Assembly: GCA_030248065.1 (NCBI GenBank)
Contig: JASAMV010006919.1
Coordinates: 80,358-144,357 of the forward strand
Source of the DNA: Rhynchonema sp. JSB1_4
Taxonomy: Eukaryota; Nematoda; Chromadorea; Monhysterida; Xyalidae
Length of the DNA stretch: 64,000 bases
Direction of reading: 5' to 3'
This document shows positions 26,598 through 37,700 of this stretch, one piece after another. Below the pieces are notes generated by a model. The model was not told the origin of the DNA, ran no database searches, and worked only from the letters and a program-made list of their open reading frames with translations. A program made the position numbers and the translations under genes. Position 1 is the first letter of the stretch. Every line of letters begins with the position of its first letter.

Positions 26598-29500
26598 TCA
26601 TACGTCGTATTTGTCTTGAACACGGGGCGCGATCCTGTTGACAATTTTGAGTTGTTCATGTTTGATCGGCAGCACCTCCCCATGTCTGCGCTGTCTGACA
26701 CGTACAGCCATGTGTTTCTCATCGCCGTGCTTGGCATGCGAATATGCGCATTGTTCAATCGTGCCATCCCGCGTGCACAGTTTGCACAACCATCGACTCT
26801 TGGTTCGTCTCAATTCGTCCACAATTCGTGGCCAGTTGTCCGCAATGCGCGCGCCACGACGCAAAATTATGTAACAGAATTCGTCGCGCTCCGGTGCTGC
26901 TTTGTCGCCAACTGGAAATAATCTCAGGTGGGGATTCGATCTCATTTTATTAGTTTATTTACTTATTTATCTTATTTTCTTTTTATTTTTATTTTTTTAT
27001 TTATTTATCTTATCTTAGTTTATTATCAAGTGCAATATGCACGAACACGCAACGTTGCGCCACTTTGCCACGACCGAGGTTTGCGACGCGACATTAATCT
27101 CAATCAGCCACAAACTAACCAAACAGCCGCGAGTGTCGTTGACTGTACACCGGCGTCACACACGATTCGATGCGATGTTTGTACGTTTTCGGACAGCGTG
27201 CATCGTGCGCGCACGGGGCCAGCACGTGACCGATGGGCAGTAAAGTCGGCAGGTCGACGTCAGATGGTAGCTACAAATTGGGGAAGTGCAAAAATAAGTT
27301 GATTTGAACCAGTGATGTAGTTGGTCCGGCGCAAGAAAGCTAGCTAGCTGGCCGGGTACTAGGGATCGGCGTCGGTGTCGGAAAAAAGTCGGTGTAGGTA
27401 CCGACACTACTAATGTCGGTGTCGGTGTCGGTGTCGGTCCACAAAAGTGTCGGTTTTTTTCAGGTGTCGGTAGTGTCGGTCCCCAATTTTTCGGCAGCCA
27501 ACTACTATTAGAAAAAAAATATATTCCACCTATTATTTTCTTTATTTCCCAAAAACAAAAAAAAAAGCGCCAAGCGCTGGTTTTGAACGACCAATTCCTC
27601 ATACACGGTTCAGTTTCAATTCTGCAGCAGTGCAACACAACAAGAGAACAATTTTTTTGGAATCAGATTAAAGGAAAGACATGCGAACAGAATGAGAAAT
27701 ATCAATCACGAGTTATTTGCGAAGGACACCGATACATCATTATTCTCCATCACATCAGATACACTCAATTGTACAAGTATTGACACGTGGGTAGCATACG
27801 CTTCAGGAACAACAACTTTTCAGCAGTGTCTGGTTTCAAGCGATTTCGGTACTTCGTGTAGATGCTGGCAGCCAGGCTGAATTCTTGTTCAGACATTGTG
27901 CTTGTCGGTGCTGCTGATAAGTACCGTTTCGCCATTTTCGACAAACGAGGGAACAACACTTCTGTTACACACATACAAAGTTCATAATTGTTTTTTGTTT
28001 TGGTATTTGATCCCTCTTTTTTCAGGTGAGAAGTACACCAACACACCGGTTTTTGTCCAAAAAGGCATTTTAGGTCTAAAAATAAGTTTTTAGGGCTAAA
28101 AAAGGCAAACTCGGTTTTACTGTCGGTGTCGGTCATTTTTTCACTGTCGGTGTCGGTGTCGGCGTGCTTTTTCGCCGGTGTCGGTACTTTCCAAAAAAGT
28201 GTCGGTGTCGGTGTCGGTCTACATGACCGACGCCGATCCCTACCGGGTACCCCGATTCGGCGGGTATTGGTCCACAAGTCAAAACAGGGGTATAAAAATT
28301 GATTGAAATTATGCTAAAATAAGCCTTAGAATGCGTACTTTTGTGCACGTGTGAGAAGCAAATTTGACCATTTTTGGCTCATAAAATGGTCATTTTGGCA
28401 CTAAAATCAACACTTTTTGACTTGATGACCGGAGCAGCCAGTTTGGAGGGTATAAGTTTGGGAGCAAGAAAGCTACCTAGCAGTTGGGGGTATTACACCC
28501 TCCCCCCCCAACCACATTACTGATTTGAACTGAACCAAACATTTTGGGAAAGAAACGAAACCCAAAAATGTGTTCAGCATACCTGAGCCTGAAGCCACAT
28601 AGTTCGCTCCAGCTCGGACGCGCATTCCATTTCGTGCGCCTTATTGAGCAGTTTCGGGTCCAATCGCTGGTCATGCAGGAACAACATTGACGCTTTGTCC
28701 GGGTCGATGCGATTGCCCAGTGATAGGATGTGATCGCGCGCTTCCATGATCGTCTTGAATCCGTTGTGACTCGGTCGCTCGATTAGGATCAGATATCTGC
28801 AAACATAATTTTAAAAAAAACATGAAAAGCCACACCACCTTTTGTATTGTATGATTTGCACACTACCGGTGCATATGTACATATTCTGCCTGACGCACCA
28901 CCGAACGGGCAAAGCACCAAGTTGGCAACAAATCTTGAACTTAAAAAATATAAAAAATGTTCCAAATGAACAACATACAAACCTGCTGGTTTTCAACCAC
29001 ATAGTCTCGACAATGTCCATGCGCTCTTCATATGACGCACAGTCCAACAATGTGAAGGCAGACATTGCGATGTCAAATGTGGGTCCTTTTGAAACATCAC
29101 GCAGCATAGCCGTCCGGTAGAGCACGTTCGGGTGCACATAGCCGGCGCTGGGGTCCTCATCAACCTATTAGGAATCAATCGATTGCTTATCAGGACTTTT
29201 GAAATTTCTTTAGGAATGCTTCACGACTTTTGAAATTTGAAAAAGTAACTTGCCAAAGCCGAACATTTCACTCAAAATGCTTCTCAACCGGCAAAAAAAC
29301 CAAACATCACTTGCTAAGTTGAGATATTGCAAATTGCATGTGCCTACTTGCAAAAACGGTGCGTTTTCGCTGCGAGTATGGCAAGAAAGGGGGTGAAAAA
29401 ATTGTGCAAAATCTAGAACCAAAAAACACGGCTAAATCGCGCTCGTTTATCCACCACATAGTACACACACACCTGCATTAATTGTCGCGATAAATTCACC

Positions 29501-30764
29501 ATGTCAATGCTGCGATCAATGCACATGTACTCACGAATGCGGTCCGCCCAAACGTGATCGCACGCCCACAGGCTGGTGCCTGCAAACACGTGATGACACG
29601 AGCAATGCGCATGCTTGCCGAAAACCGCAACTCAAAACATCCAACCAACCCAATCCACTGCCAAAATCCAGCACGGTCTGGGGCACAAACTGCGGATCTA
29701 ATGTTTCAATCTCCCTCAACACCCTTCGCACAGCAGCATAGTCGGCCGTTGCCCGTGCGATTGCGTAGGCAAAGCACGAATGCAACGAACGAAATGCGAG
29801 TGGTTTGTGCAGATTGACCACGTGTTCGGCGCGTTTCGCCGCCTGAAACACAAAGGCGGACTGTGTCGAAAATACGAACATGAGCATCAACCGCCCGCAG
29901 CTCGATTGCATTTACTCTTGATGCTATGGAGAAAGCAAACAGACAAAAAACATCACAGGACTGCCTGGTTGTTCCAAAGTTACAGTTAGTGGATCTCGTC
30001 CGCACAACGTGATAATCAGGGGCCGGCACGGGAGGCGGTTGGCAACGGACAGGAACAGACCAGAAACTGGGCGTGACTGACTCACTCACCTTTGGACTCA
30101 ACATTTTATTGATTTCCCGCCACTCCTCTGGCGTTAGTTTGTCGACGTCGAGTTTCTTCTTTTTCAAATGTTTTCCGCGCAAAACGCCCAGGTGGTAGTG
30201 CAGGCGCGCTGAGAATTGCACAAACTATGATTATACGACAAAACTAACATTGCTCTGTTTTTTTCATTCGCTTTTTTTCGATTACGCGTGCTTAATTGCT
30301 GACCTTTTCCCACACCATAAACTATACTAAGTTGCAAAACATTTTGAGGGCAGCATGTGCCCGTAGTTCAAAATAGAACCGTTTGTCAACAAAATAACAT
30401 CGAAAACAAAAAATGGTTTCTCACATTTGAGCTCACTCTTTTCCACCGGCAGTCGACTGGCCGTGAACGACGCCAACGTTTCGGCCGCATCTTTTTTGAT
30501 CGCCTTCAAATTCAGGTTCTTGTCTGCGGCGACTCGCAGCAAATTTTTACAGAACAACTCCGGTAATTGGACGGGTTGCGCGGGCACTCGTGATGGCGGC
30601 GGCACGTTGGTGTTCGTCTTATTCGGCGCCGTATTTTCAGAAGTTTCGAGCAATTGAGCAGATGTAGAAACAATAGGTTGGGGGCATGAAGCAAAGCGTC
30701 GCGGCCTGATTTTTGAGCACACTAGTTTATGTACAACAGCTGAGTAATGCTTGGAAAACGGCAT
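26598..30764 (-). CDS. METTL17: mitochondrial ribosome assembly methyltransferase-like protein 17
   Basis: METTL17 (Rsm22 family) associates with the mitochondrial small ribosomal subunit during assembly. The start at 30764 opens a basic, probably mitochondrial leader (MPFSKHYSAVVHKLV). Conserved parts in order: LPELFCKNLLRV (30.55 kb), ARLHYHLGVLRGKHLKKKKL (30.2 kb), FRSLHSCFAYAIARATADYA and the SAM-fold motif TVLDFGSGLG (29.8-29.67 kb), YMCIDRSIDMVNLSRQLMQ (29.5 kb), FDIAMSAFTLLD (29.07 kb), YLILIERPSHNGFKTIMEAR (28.75 kb), HVLAPCAHDARCPK (27.2 kb), which keeps the APCxH..CP signature, and the last exon with FCYIILRRGARIADNWPRIV and LCKLCTRDGTIEQCAYS. The stop is at 26598-26600. The intron at 27.3-28.5 kb contains two nested hAT-like elements. 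The start codon lies only 35 bp after the PHPT1 stop. Confidence 0.92.
26943..27020. repeat. T/A-rich short tandem repeat
   Basis: Units of TTTAT/CTTAT (for example TTATTTATTTATCTTATC) run through the last METTL17 intron, just upstream (in transcript order) of the final exon's region. Confidence 0.6.
27310..28522. mobile_element. family A hAT-like MITE, copy 2, with nested hAT element B
   Basis: Termini CAGTGATGTAGTTGG and CCAACCACATTACTG are inverted repeats (13 of 15), flanked by the exact 8-bp duplication atttgaac at 27302-27309 and 28523-28530. Without the insert the element is about 322 bp and matches 8508-8850. Element B has inserted near its left end, duplicating ccgggtac. Intronic in METTL17. 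Confidence 0.93.
27360..28242 (-). mobile_element. hAT element B with transposase remnant, nested in A
   Basis: Its 16-bp terminal repeats (TAGGGATCGGCGTCGG and complement) are flanked by the exact 8-bp duplication ccgggtac (27352-27359, 28243-28250). Subterminal regions are arrays of GTCGGT. On the minus strand, about 27770-27950, the frame encodes KRYLSAAPTSTMSEQEFSLA followed by SIYTKYRNRLKPDTAEKLLF, the hAT C-terminal dimerisation region (family pattern: P.TS..SE..FS.A..I....RNRL.P...E.LLFL). The rest of the transposase is missing, so it is a deleted derivative of an autonomous hAT element. Confidence 0.93.
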
Positions 30765-30799
30765 ATTTAGCGATATTCTAGTTGTGCTGATGTGCCTCT

Positions 30800-31827
30800 T
30801 TAGTATCCGTCGTTGGTCCAGGTAACGTTGTAGTCAGGGTACGCCTTTCGCAGTATGTCGGCTGATTTACTGTGGTCGGCTTTGCCGTAACCCTGAAATT
30901 CAGGCGTAGAGACCGTGAATACCACAAGACCTAAAAATACATCTTCAAATAACGTTCTCTCACTTGTGAATATCCGTAGATCGTGAGCGAATGCTTAGTT
31001 GGTCGATGCTCAATACGCCCGCCACCCAGACAATCGGCCTTGCAATTCGCTGCCTCGATCGACGGCTGCACTTCGTCCAATATGTCGCCTGCAAAATTTT
31101 CATGAACAGGAGTGGGTGACGGTAAATCGTTTGAGCGCGTTGTGTAGACCCAAATGCGTGATACACTCAAATTAAAAGTGCACGCTTTTGAACGAAGTGC
31201 AAAACAGCACGTTCGCGCACGTGTCGTAGTTGATCCTTCGTTTGGAAAACCACAACTTGTGCATCAGCCAGCGTGACGCCGAAACATCTGACTTTGACGT
31301 TCATTTTGGCGGTGAGCAGGGCCAAAAGAGCAGAGCACTTATCTTGTTCCAATGGCTTAGGCTGATTTTGGTATCAGGCTTAGGCTTACACTTAAGATTG
31401 ATTTGGTGTTTGGGCTTAGGCTTATGCCTATTCGTTTTTAGGTTCTGCTCTTTTGGACTGCTCTTTTTCACTTGCTCAAAGTGGTCTTGCTCAAATGTGC
31501 TTGGCTCAATTGCCCGTCCGCCGTTGCGTCAGCAACCGTAGTATAGTAGTGGTATCACAGTACTTTTATTTCGCTTCAGACACGAGAAAGGTAAACGTTG
31601 CCCAACCCACTGCTCAATCGTAACCAACCGTGAAACGGGCAGCGCTCGAAGCCGCGCACGATCAATTTCTCTTTGTTCGTTGCTTTATCGGTGACCTTGA
31701 TCAAAATGTACTTGAATTTGCCGGATGCGTCAATGTCAACGTCAGCCAATTGGTCCATAATCGTCGATGTGCGAGCGCCCGCAAATCGACCGAAACTATT
31801 CAGCACTGGTCGGGCACGTGTTAGCAT
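30800..31827 (-). CDS. PHPT1: 14-kDa phosphohistidine phosphatase (janus family)
   Basis: PHPT1 removes phosphate from histidine of substrates such as ATP-citrate lyase and KCa3.1. Three exons, 31827-31629, 31088-30964 and 30892-30800, splice in phase for 138 residues. The core starts MDQLADVDIDASGKFKYILI (human: ADVDIDxxGxFKYVLI), then LIVRGFERCPFHGDILDE with the catalytic-type His, ADCLGGGRIEHRP (the family's CxGGGRI motif), LTIYGYSQGYGKADHSKSAD and AYPDYNVTW. The first ATG adds 23 Arg-rich residues lacking acidic side chains ahead of MDQLADV, resembling a mitochondrial leader; the inner Met would give 115 residues, close to the human 125. Intron 1 contains repeats L and J. Immediately upstream of METTL17. 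Confidence 0.95.
31200..31310. repeat. family L repeat, partial copy
   Basis: The block GATCCTTCGTTTGGAAAA, then CAGCCAGCGTGACGCCGAAA and CATCTGACTTTGACGTT, closely matches the right arm of the inverted repeat at 57251-57706. Intronic in PHPT1. Confidence 0.65.
31310..31525. repeat. family J repeat with TTAGGC units, copy 2
   Basis: It shares GCCAAAAGAGCAGAGCACTT, several CTTAGGCTTA units and CACTTGCTCAAAGTGGTCTT with the core of the compound palindrome at 9905-10190, but only the right arm is complete. Intronic in PHPT1. Confidence 0.8.
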
Positions 31828-32714
31828 CTGCTTCGGGGGGATGCTGCACTAAAAACGCAAATCATGTCACTTTTTGCATGAAACCGTGTAATTTCGACGC
31901 CGTCATCAAATATTCTGCTTCACAGTCGAAAAAGCAGCACCGCAACCACGGGATACGATAAAAATCCACAAACCGGCCAAGGCATAAAATATTGAAAAAC
32001 AAGCTTTATTTGTGCATATGACGTACAGAAGTATTCAGAAAGATTATATAAATCAACAAAGAGCAGTATTAAAATGTTCAATCGCGATTATGATGCAGAG
32101 AGGAATGGCGGTTCTGTTGCTTTGAAAATATGGCAACCAAACAATTTTAGACCGGTCAGGCGTGTATTTCAGAAAAATATGGCAGACATAAAATACACCG
32201 ACGCAACGTCGCTCAATGAAACAACCGTGAAAGAAAAAAACAACTTCTGATAATTTATATATTTCTACCCCCTCCCACCATGCATAGATCGTGAAGATGA
32301 TATTTTCAGTGATATAAAAGCGTGGAAACACAGAATACCATTTTGTATGTAAGTATGCAACGCCGATGATGCAGAGTATTCGACGTGTTTTTGCAAGAGA
32401 TCACTGTCTGGGATGGAAGCACAATCACAAAAATATAGTGTTCGGAACAATGACAAAAACGGGGGAGGAGACCGTGGATGGCAAGGATTATGGATGGCAG
32501 CTTTTGACTACGGTAGATCGGCAAGGGGGAGCCGCGGACGGCGATGGCCATCGGCAATACGGTAGGTTACGGTACCCATGCTGACAATGCTGAAGCTACT
32601 ACCGTAGTCAAAAACCACCATCCATAATCCTACTTTCCACGTTCTCCTCACCGGATAAAAAACAACCAATCTGCAATTAAGCATAATTTGTTCACCGCAC
32701 ATACGCACACAATA
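31828..32714. other. intergenic, NUDT18-like downstream / PHPT1 upstream
   Basis: Contains an inverted repeat at 32463-32649. No coding region or RNA gene recognised elsewhere. Confidence 0.4.
32463..32649. repeat. imperfect inverted repeat
   Basis: Left arm (GAGGAGACCGTGGATGG, ATTATGGATGG, TTTTGACTACGGTAG) and right arm (CTACCGTAGTCAAAA, CCATCCATAAT, CGTTCTCCTC) pair over about 50 bp. It lies in the 3' flank of the NUDT18-like gene. Likely a small MITE. Confidence 0.7.
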
Positions 32715-34682
32715 TTACAACATGCTGAACTTGGGTCCGTGGTTGAACGTGCGTTTGACAAACGTGACGTCATCGTCTGATAGTTCATGCCAGAGGAACC
32801 GATCCGGTTGGACGATATCGGGCGATCCAGCCGATTTGATGGCCACCAACAACGTCACGCACAACCCGTCGTGACTGACGGTCTTGTCACGTGACGGCTG
32901 ACATTGAATGCTCACCAACGTGTTCGGGATGTCCAGCGATATGCCCATGTTCCGGAACAGAACCTGCAATAGCAAGTTGAATAATAGAAAGTGAGAGAAC
33001 AGCCCAAATATTCGTTTAGCATAACACCAGCAGCAGTCAATGGTTTACTGTTGGTGGGAAATAAACACTCTACCACCACGTGGTTGACAATTCAGAATAC
33101 CAAACACGACTGGTGCGATTCCAAAACGAACACGATATCCCCAAATTATCAGTGATTCTATCCTATCCGGGCTCAAGAATCTCCGCGGCTAAAGCTACCC
33201 TATCTCACGTATCAATGACGCGGAACAAAGCAATAATAAAGTGAACGTTGACGAACGCGATAGAACTTTGAGACGACCGCCGGAAACACGCAGCCGCCGA
33301 GCGCGAACTGCGCGATCGGAATCGACAGCAGGTCGGGATTGTCGGTGCAGCTGCGTCGTAGCAATACCAGATATCTGAAACGAACTCTCATGCTTGAAAT
33401 TGTGCATTCGAATTATTAAAAATATTTGTGACTTTCGGCTGACTGACTTCTGTTCCAATTCTCTGATCACCAGCAAGCGACAAAACATGCCGGGCGATTT
33501 CACCGGCGTGACAACGGTCGGCGGAATGTCGTCGTTTTGCTTGAGTCGATTGTGCACGGAAACGCCGTGAACGATCAATGTTTGAATGTCTCGCGCTCTG
33601 AAATGGTTTTCATCTTGTGTCAAAATCTAGTGGCTCAGTCCAAATTTTTAGCCGCCCAATGAGCCACTATTAGTGGAAAAAACCCTGCACAGAACCTACC
33701 TGAGATCCACGCCCGAAGGCCGACTGAGAACGGTATTCACTGAGAAATATTTAGCTTGAAGTGACTCTTTGTCGGCTTGTTCTGTCGTTTTCAGTTCACC
33801 ACCTGCAATTAAGGCTTCAAATCCTCAACCTCACCAAATGAAGGAAGCGCCAAATGAACAAAAGTGAAAATGTTCATCAAAATAGTCAAATAACAGACCA
33901 GTAACGGAGCAGAGTTGAGCGAAACGATACCAGCCACAGCCCTGCACCTCGACTTCCAGCAGGCGGTCAACATCAACGTCAAGGCCCGCTTCTTCTTTCA
34001 CTTCGCGCTTCGTTGCTTCCTGTGAAATTCGTATATTTTGCAGTAATTCAAGAATCAAAGTAAAATTATTCCGCACGGTGTGGGAGTTCATTAATCCTTT
34101 ACCTCAATTGATTCGCCGGGCTCCAGGCGGCCTGCGGGCAAATACCATCTGCAAGAACGCACAGCCATAAGTATTTGGACAATGAGCATGAGCATGATAA
34201 GAGTAATCAAAACAGAACGCGACCGACTTTCCCTTGCATTCAGGCTTGGCTTCCTGCACCAAAAGGCATTCGAGTTGTTCGCTTTCAACGCGGAACACCA
34301 GCGCAGCCACGATGTAGCACACGTTGCGACGGACAGCTATTGGCTCGTTAATATCTACAAAAAAACAGTTGGTGACAAAAACAATCACAAAAACGACTTG
34401 AATTTGACGTGGGTCCGCCGCTGGTGGTGACTTACGTCCGAGCACAAAATCTGGTCGCGAAAAATCATCGATTGAAAGTAGCGGCTGTGTTGCAGCGTGC
34501 TGCACATTGAACTCGTGTCGTTCGACGTGTCTCATCTTGACTTGCAGCTCACAATCCAAAAGTTCACGTAATTTTTCACGATATTGATTCCGATTATCGT
34601 CCGTTATGGCGCTTTCCAGGCCGAACCGCCCTAGCTCGCTTTGCAACTGCGCATCGGTCATGTTGTCGACGTTTTTGGGCAT
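32715..34682 (-). CDS. NUDT18-like Nudix hydrolase with LEM-like N-terminus
   Basis: NUDT18 (MTH3) hydrolyses 8-oxo-guanine nucleoside diphosphates in vertebrates. Start at 34682. Residues about 8-40 (MTDAQLQSELGRFGLESAIT, then DDNRNQYREKLREL) resemble a LEM domain (L...L..YG...GPIT..TR..YE.KL), absent from human NUDT18. The Nudix domain follows: RRNVCYIVAALVFRVESEQL, LLVQEAKPECKGK, WYLPAGRLEPGESIE, and the Nudix box completed by EATKREVKEEAGLDVDVDRL (pattern GX5EX7REUXEEXGU), then CGWYRFAQLCSVTGG. The C-terminal half (VLSRPSGVDL, ARDIQTLIVHGVSVHNRL, LLSIPIAQFALGGCVFP, DGLCVTLLVAIKSAGSPDIV, FLWHELSDDD) follows the order of vertebrate NUDT18. Seven or so exons; stop at 32715-32717. The start lies 78 bp after the BLOC1S3 stop. 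Confidence 0.88.
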
Positions 34683-34760
34683 TGTTTAATAATTCGATAA
34701 TATCACAGCTGCAGGGCAAATGAAATGACCAGAGATTGCACACACGAGATTCGTGCTGAA
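34683..34760 (-). promoter_or_regulatory. short BLOC1S3-NUDT18 spacer with splice-acceptor-like site
   Basis: On the minus strand the spacer contains TTTCATTTGCCCTGCAG, a good polypyrimidine-AG acceptor about 35-40 bp ahead of the downstream start codon. There is no in-frame way to read it as an internal exon border. It would suit trans-splicing of the second gene in an operon; this is inference. Confidence 0.4.
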
Positions 34761-37700
34761 TCAATTGCGGCCCAGATCTGAAGAAAACATGATTCGATAT
34801 TTTTTGCCACACCAGCTGGCCAAACGAAACCCAACCTTTCTGAAAATCCGGTATACAATCAGCAGCAGCAAAGATCACATTCAAATGGCGATCGACATTG
34901 TACAACTTGTCCGCCAATTCGCGTGATTTGTAGGATGTGTCCTGCGTCCTCGAATTTATTATCATTTCGAATAACAAATGGTACGTAAGTACGAACCAAG
35001 AACCTCATTGGCCAAGGATACTTGCACCGGTATTTTTCTCAAAGGCCAAAATAACAAACCGACATTTTTCGGGAAACTGGAACATGTCAGAAGATTTCGG
35101 AAAACTGGCTTTCCAAAAATATTGGGGAACTAACTGGGAGGGTTCGACAGGGAGATCAGTTTCTCAAATCGCGCAAAAACACCACTTTTTATGTCACTTG
35201 TCCTGGTCCAATATGATTTTTCTTTAAAAAGCAATTTTAGACCATGCTTCGCATCTTTCCAAAATGTACCGCATTTGAACAGACGACCAATTTTTGGACA
35301 ATAACAAAAACAGTTTTTTAAACAAAATGCAACTATGTATACACATGCTAATGCCAGAACCGCCATTCAGATTGACTCACTTGAGTGGTCAGCTCGGTGG
35401 ACGTGATACAATTGGCGACCTGTTGCAATTCACGCACCAGTTGACTGGCTTGTTTGTCGAAATGCGACGCGACCGCCTGGCCCAGACGCGCGTTCGTTTC
35501 GTGCAGTCGTTGATGGTAGGCGCTGGATAAGGTTCACACACATTCACACAATAGCGTGGGTGACAGTGGTGTCGTTAGGGGGGTACCCCATGGTATGGGG
35601 TATGGGAAATAAATTTTTCACTTTTGGAACAAGCACCCCAAGAAATGACTTTTTGACCCCGAGAAGTACCAAAATTGACCATTATTCGTCCAAAAATGTC
35701 AAAAATCGCTTGCTACAGCAAGAAAACTCTGTTTTAAGCACTTTTAGACCAATTTTTGGCACTTTTAGAAGATTTTTTGGGATCATTTTGTTCAAAAACC
35801 CCACCCTCGGGGATGGGAAATTTTTGAGTTTTTGGAAACCCCCCTCCCCCCGGGTATGGGAAATTTTTGATTTTTTGGGGTATGTATGGGAAATTTCCCG
35901 GAAAATTGGGCTGGGTATGGGAAAATTTCGATTTCTCAACGAAACCACTGGTGGGCACTGTAGTGGCTGGGGGCGGGGATGGGGGATTCCCCCCTAGGTA
36001 TCTATCTCGAGTAAACCCTTAGGGGGATTGGGGGGGAGGGTACCTATCTCGAGCCGACCCCAAAGGGTATCTCGAGTAAGTAGAATTATGCTTTTCAAAG
36101 GCAAAAATAGGTGTTTTTCGACCTCGGAACCCCTAAAAATCGCGCACCCAAAAATGGGCTTTTTAGGCCAATTTTCGGCAAAAATGTCAAAAAGTACCCA
36201 TTTTTAGGCCAATTTTGCAGTAAAATTGCATGCAGAAAACGACCTTTTTTCGCCTTTTTTGACGGACCATAGGGGTATCTTGGGTAGCCTCTGGGGGTAT
36301 CTCGAGTAACTCCGAAACCTTCCCCCCCTAGGGTATCTTGGGTCGATTGGTCTGCCATTCATTCTGCTGGTGGGTGACACAGAAATTATTGGTCAAAATG
36401 AGAAAATATGGTAAAAAAATTGAGCTGCAAAAATATCGTAAAATCTCCCAACGCACCGGACTTCCGGTCTCCGAGCAGAACCAGGGCTAGGCTAGGGGCG
36501 GCAAGCCTGGGTGGGGTGATCACTGGTCAGTGCTGGGGGAAGGGACGGGGGCAGTGGTGCCGTTCAGAAATCGAAAATTTCGCATACCCTGCCCAAATTT
36601 GGGCAAATTTCCAATGCATACCCCCAAAACTATAAAATTTCTCATTCCAGGGGGTTACTCCAAAAATCGAAAAATTTCCCTGACCCGAGACGGTTTCTGA
36701 AAAGATGACCTAAAAAATTTTCTCAAGGTGCCAAAAATAAGTCTAAAAATTTTCGAAAAAGCGTTTTCTTGCGCAAGTAGGGTCAGAGAGATGTCGGGTG
36801 TCAAGAAAGTGTAGCTGTCGGGTGCCTCCAGATGCCGGGTGTCGGTTTTTTTGGGACCCGACGCTCTACAGCCGACACCACACACTTACGGTTCAAAACA
36901 TTAGTTTTGCTGAGAGAAGAATTCTGAGAGAAAATTTTCTTCGAACCAAATGGTTCCGACTCCGAAAATGAGAGCCAAAAACTTCAATTCAGTAACTTTA
37001 ACTTCAATTCAGTAACTTGAGCCAAAAAATTGCACTAATGATGCAAATGAGCAAAAATTTGCAGGCTTTTGGTGGAAAAACTACATGTCGGGTGTCGGTT
37101 TTTTCGGAACTGTCGGGTGTTGGGCGTCGACTTTTTTTCTCAGATGTCGGGGTGTCGGGTACTTCGACCTTCCAGATGTCGGGTGTCCGCTATCAGGTAG
37201 GGTTAGAGGTCGGGGGGTACCCGACACCCGACAGCCGACACCCGACATCTGGAAATACCCGACACCCGACATTTGAGAAAAAAAGCCGACACCCGACACC
37301 CGACAGTTCCAAAAAAACCCGACACCCGACATCTAGTTTTTGGAAAAAAACCCGACACCCGACACCTGTTTTTGGACCAAAAACAGGCAAATTTTTGCTC
37401 CTTCGCATTATTATTGCGATTTTTTGGATCAAGTGACTGAATTCAAGTATTTTCACACAAAATAAACACCAAAATGACACATTCTGCGTCTTCGGAAACA
37501 TTTGGTTCGAAGAAAATTATCTCTCAAAATTCTTTTCTCGGCAAAACTGATGTTTTGAAGCGTAAGTGTCGGGTGTCGGCTGTCGGGTCCCAAAAAACCC
37601 GACACCCGACACCTGGAGGCAGTGTGGTGGCAGGCCAATCGACCCAAGATACCCTAGGGGGGGGAAGGTTTCGGGCTTACTCGAGATACCCCCCAGAGGC

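Noticed and set aside
37017..37436. Repetitive frames reading HPTPDSRHPT-type peptides
   Set aside because: They are translations of the family E minisatellite on both strands.
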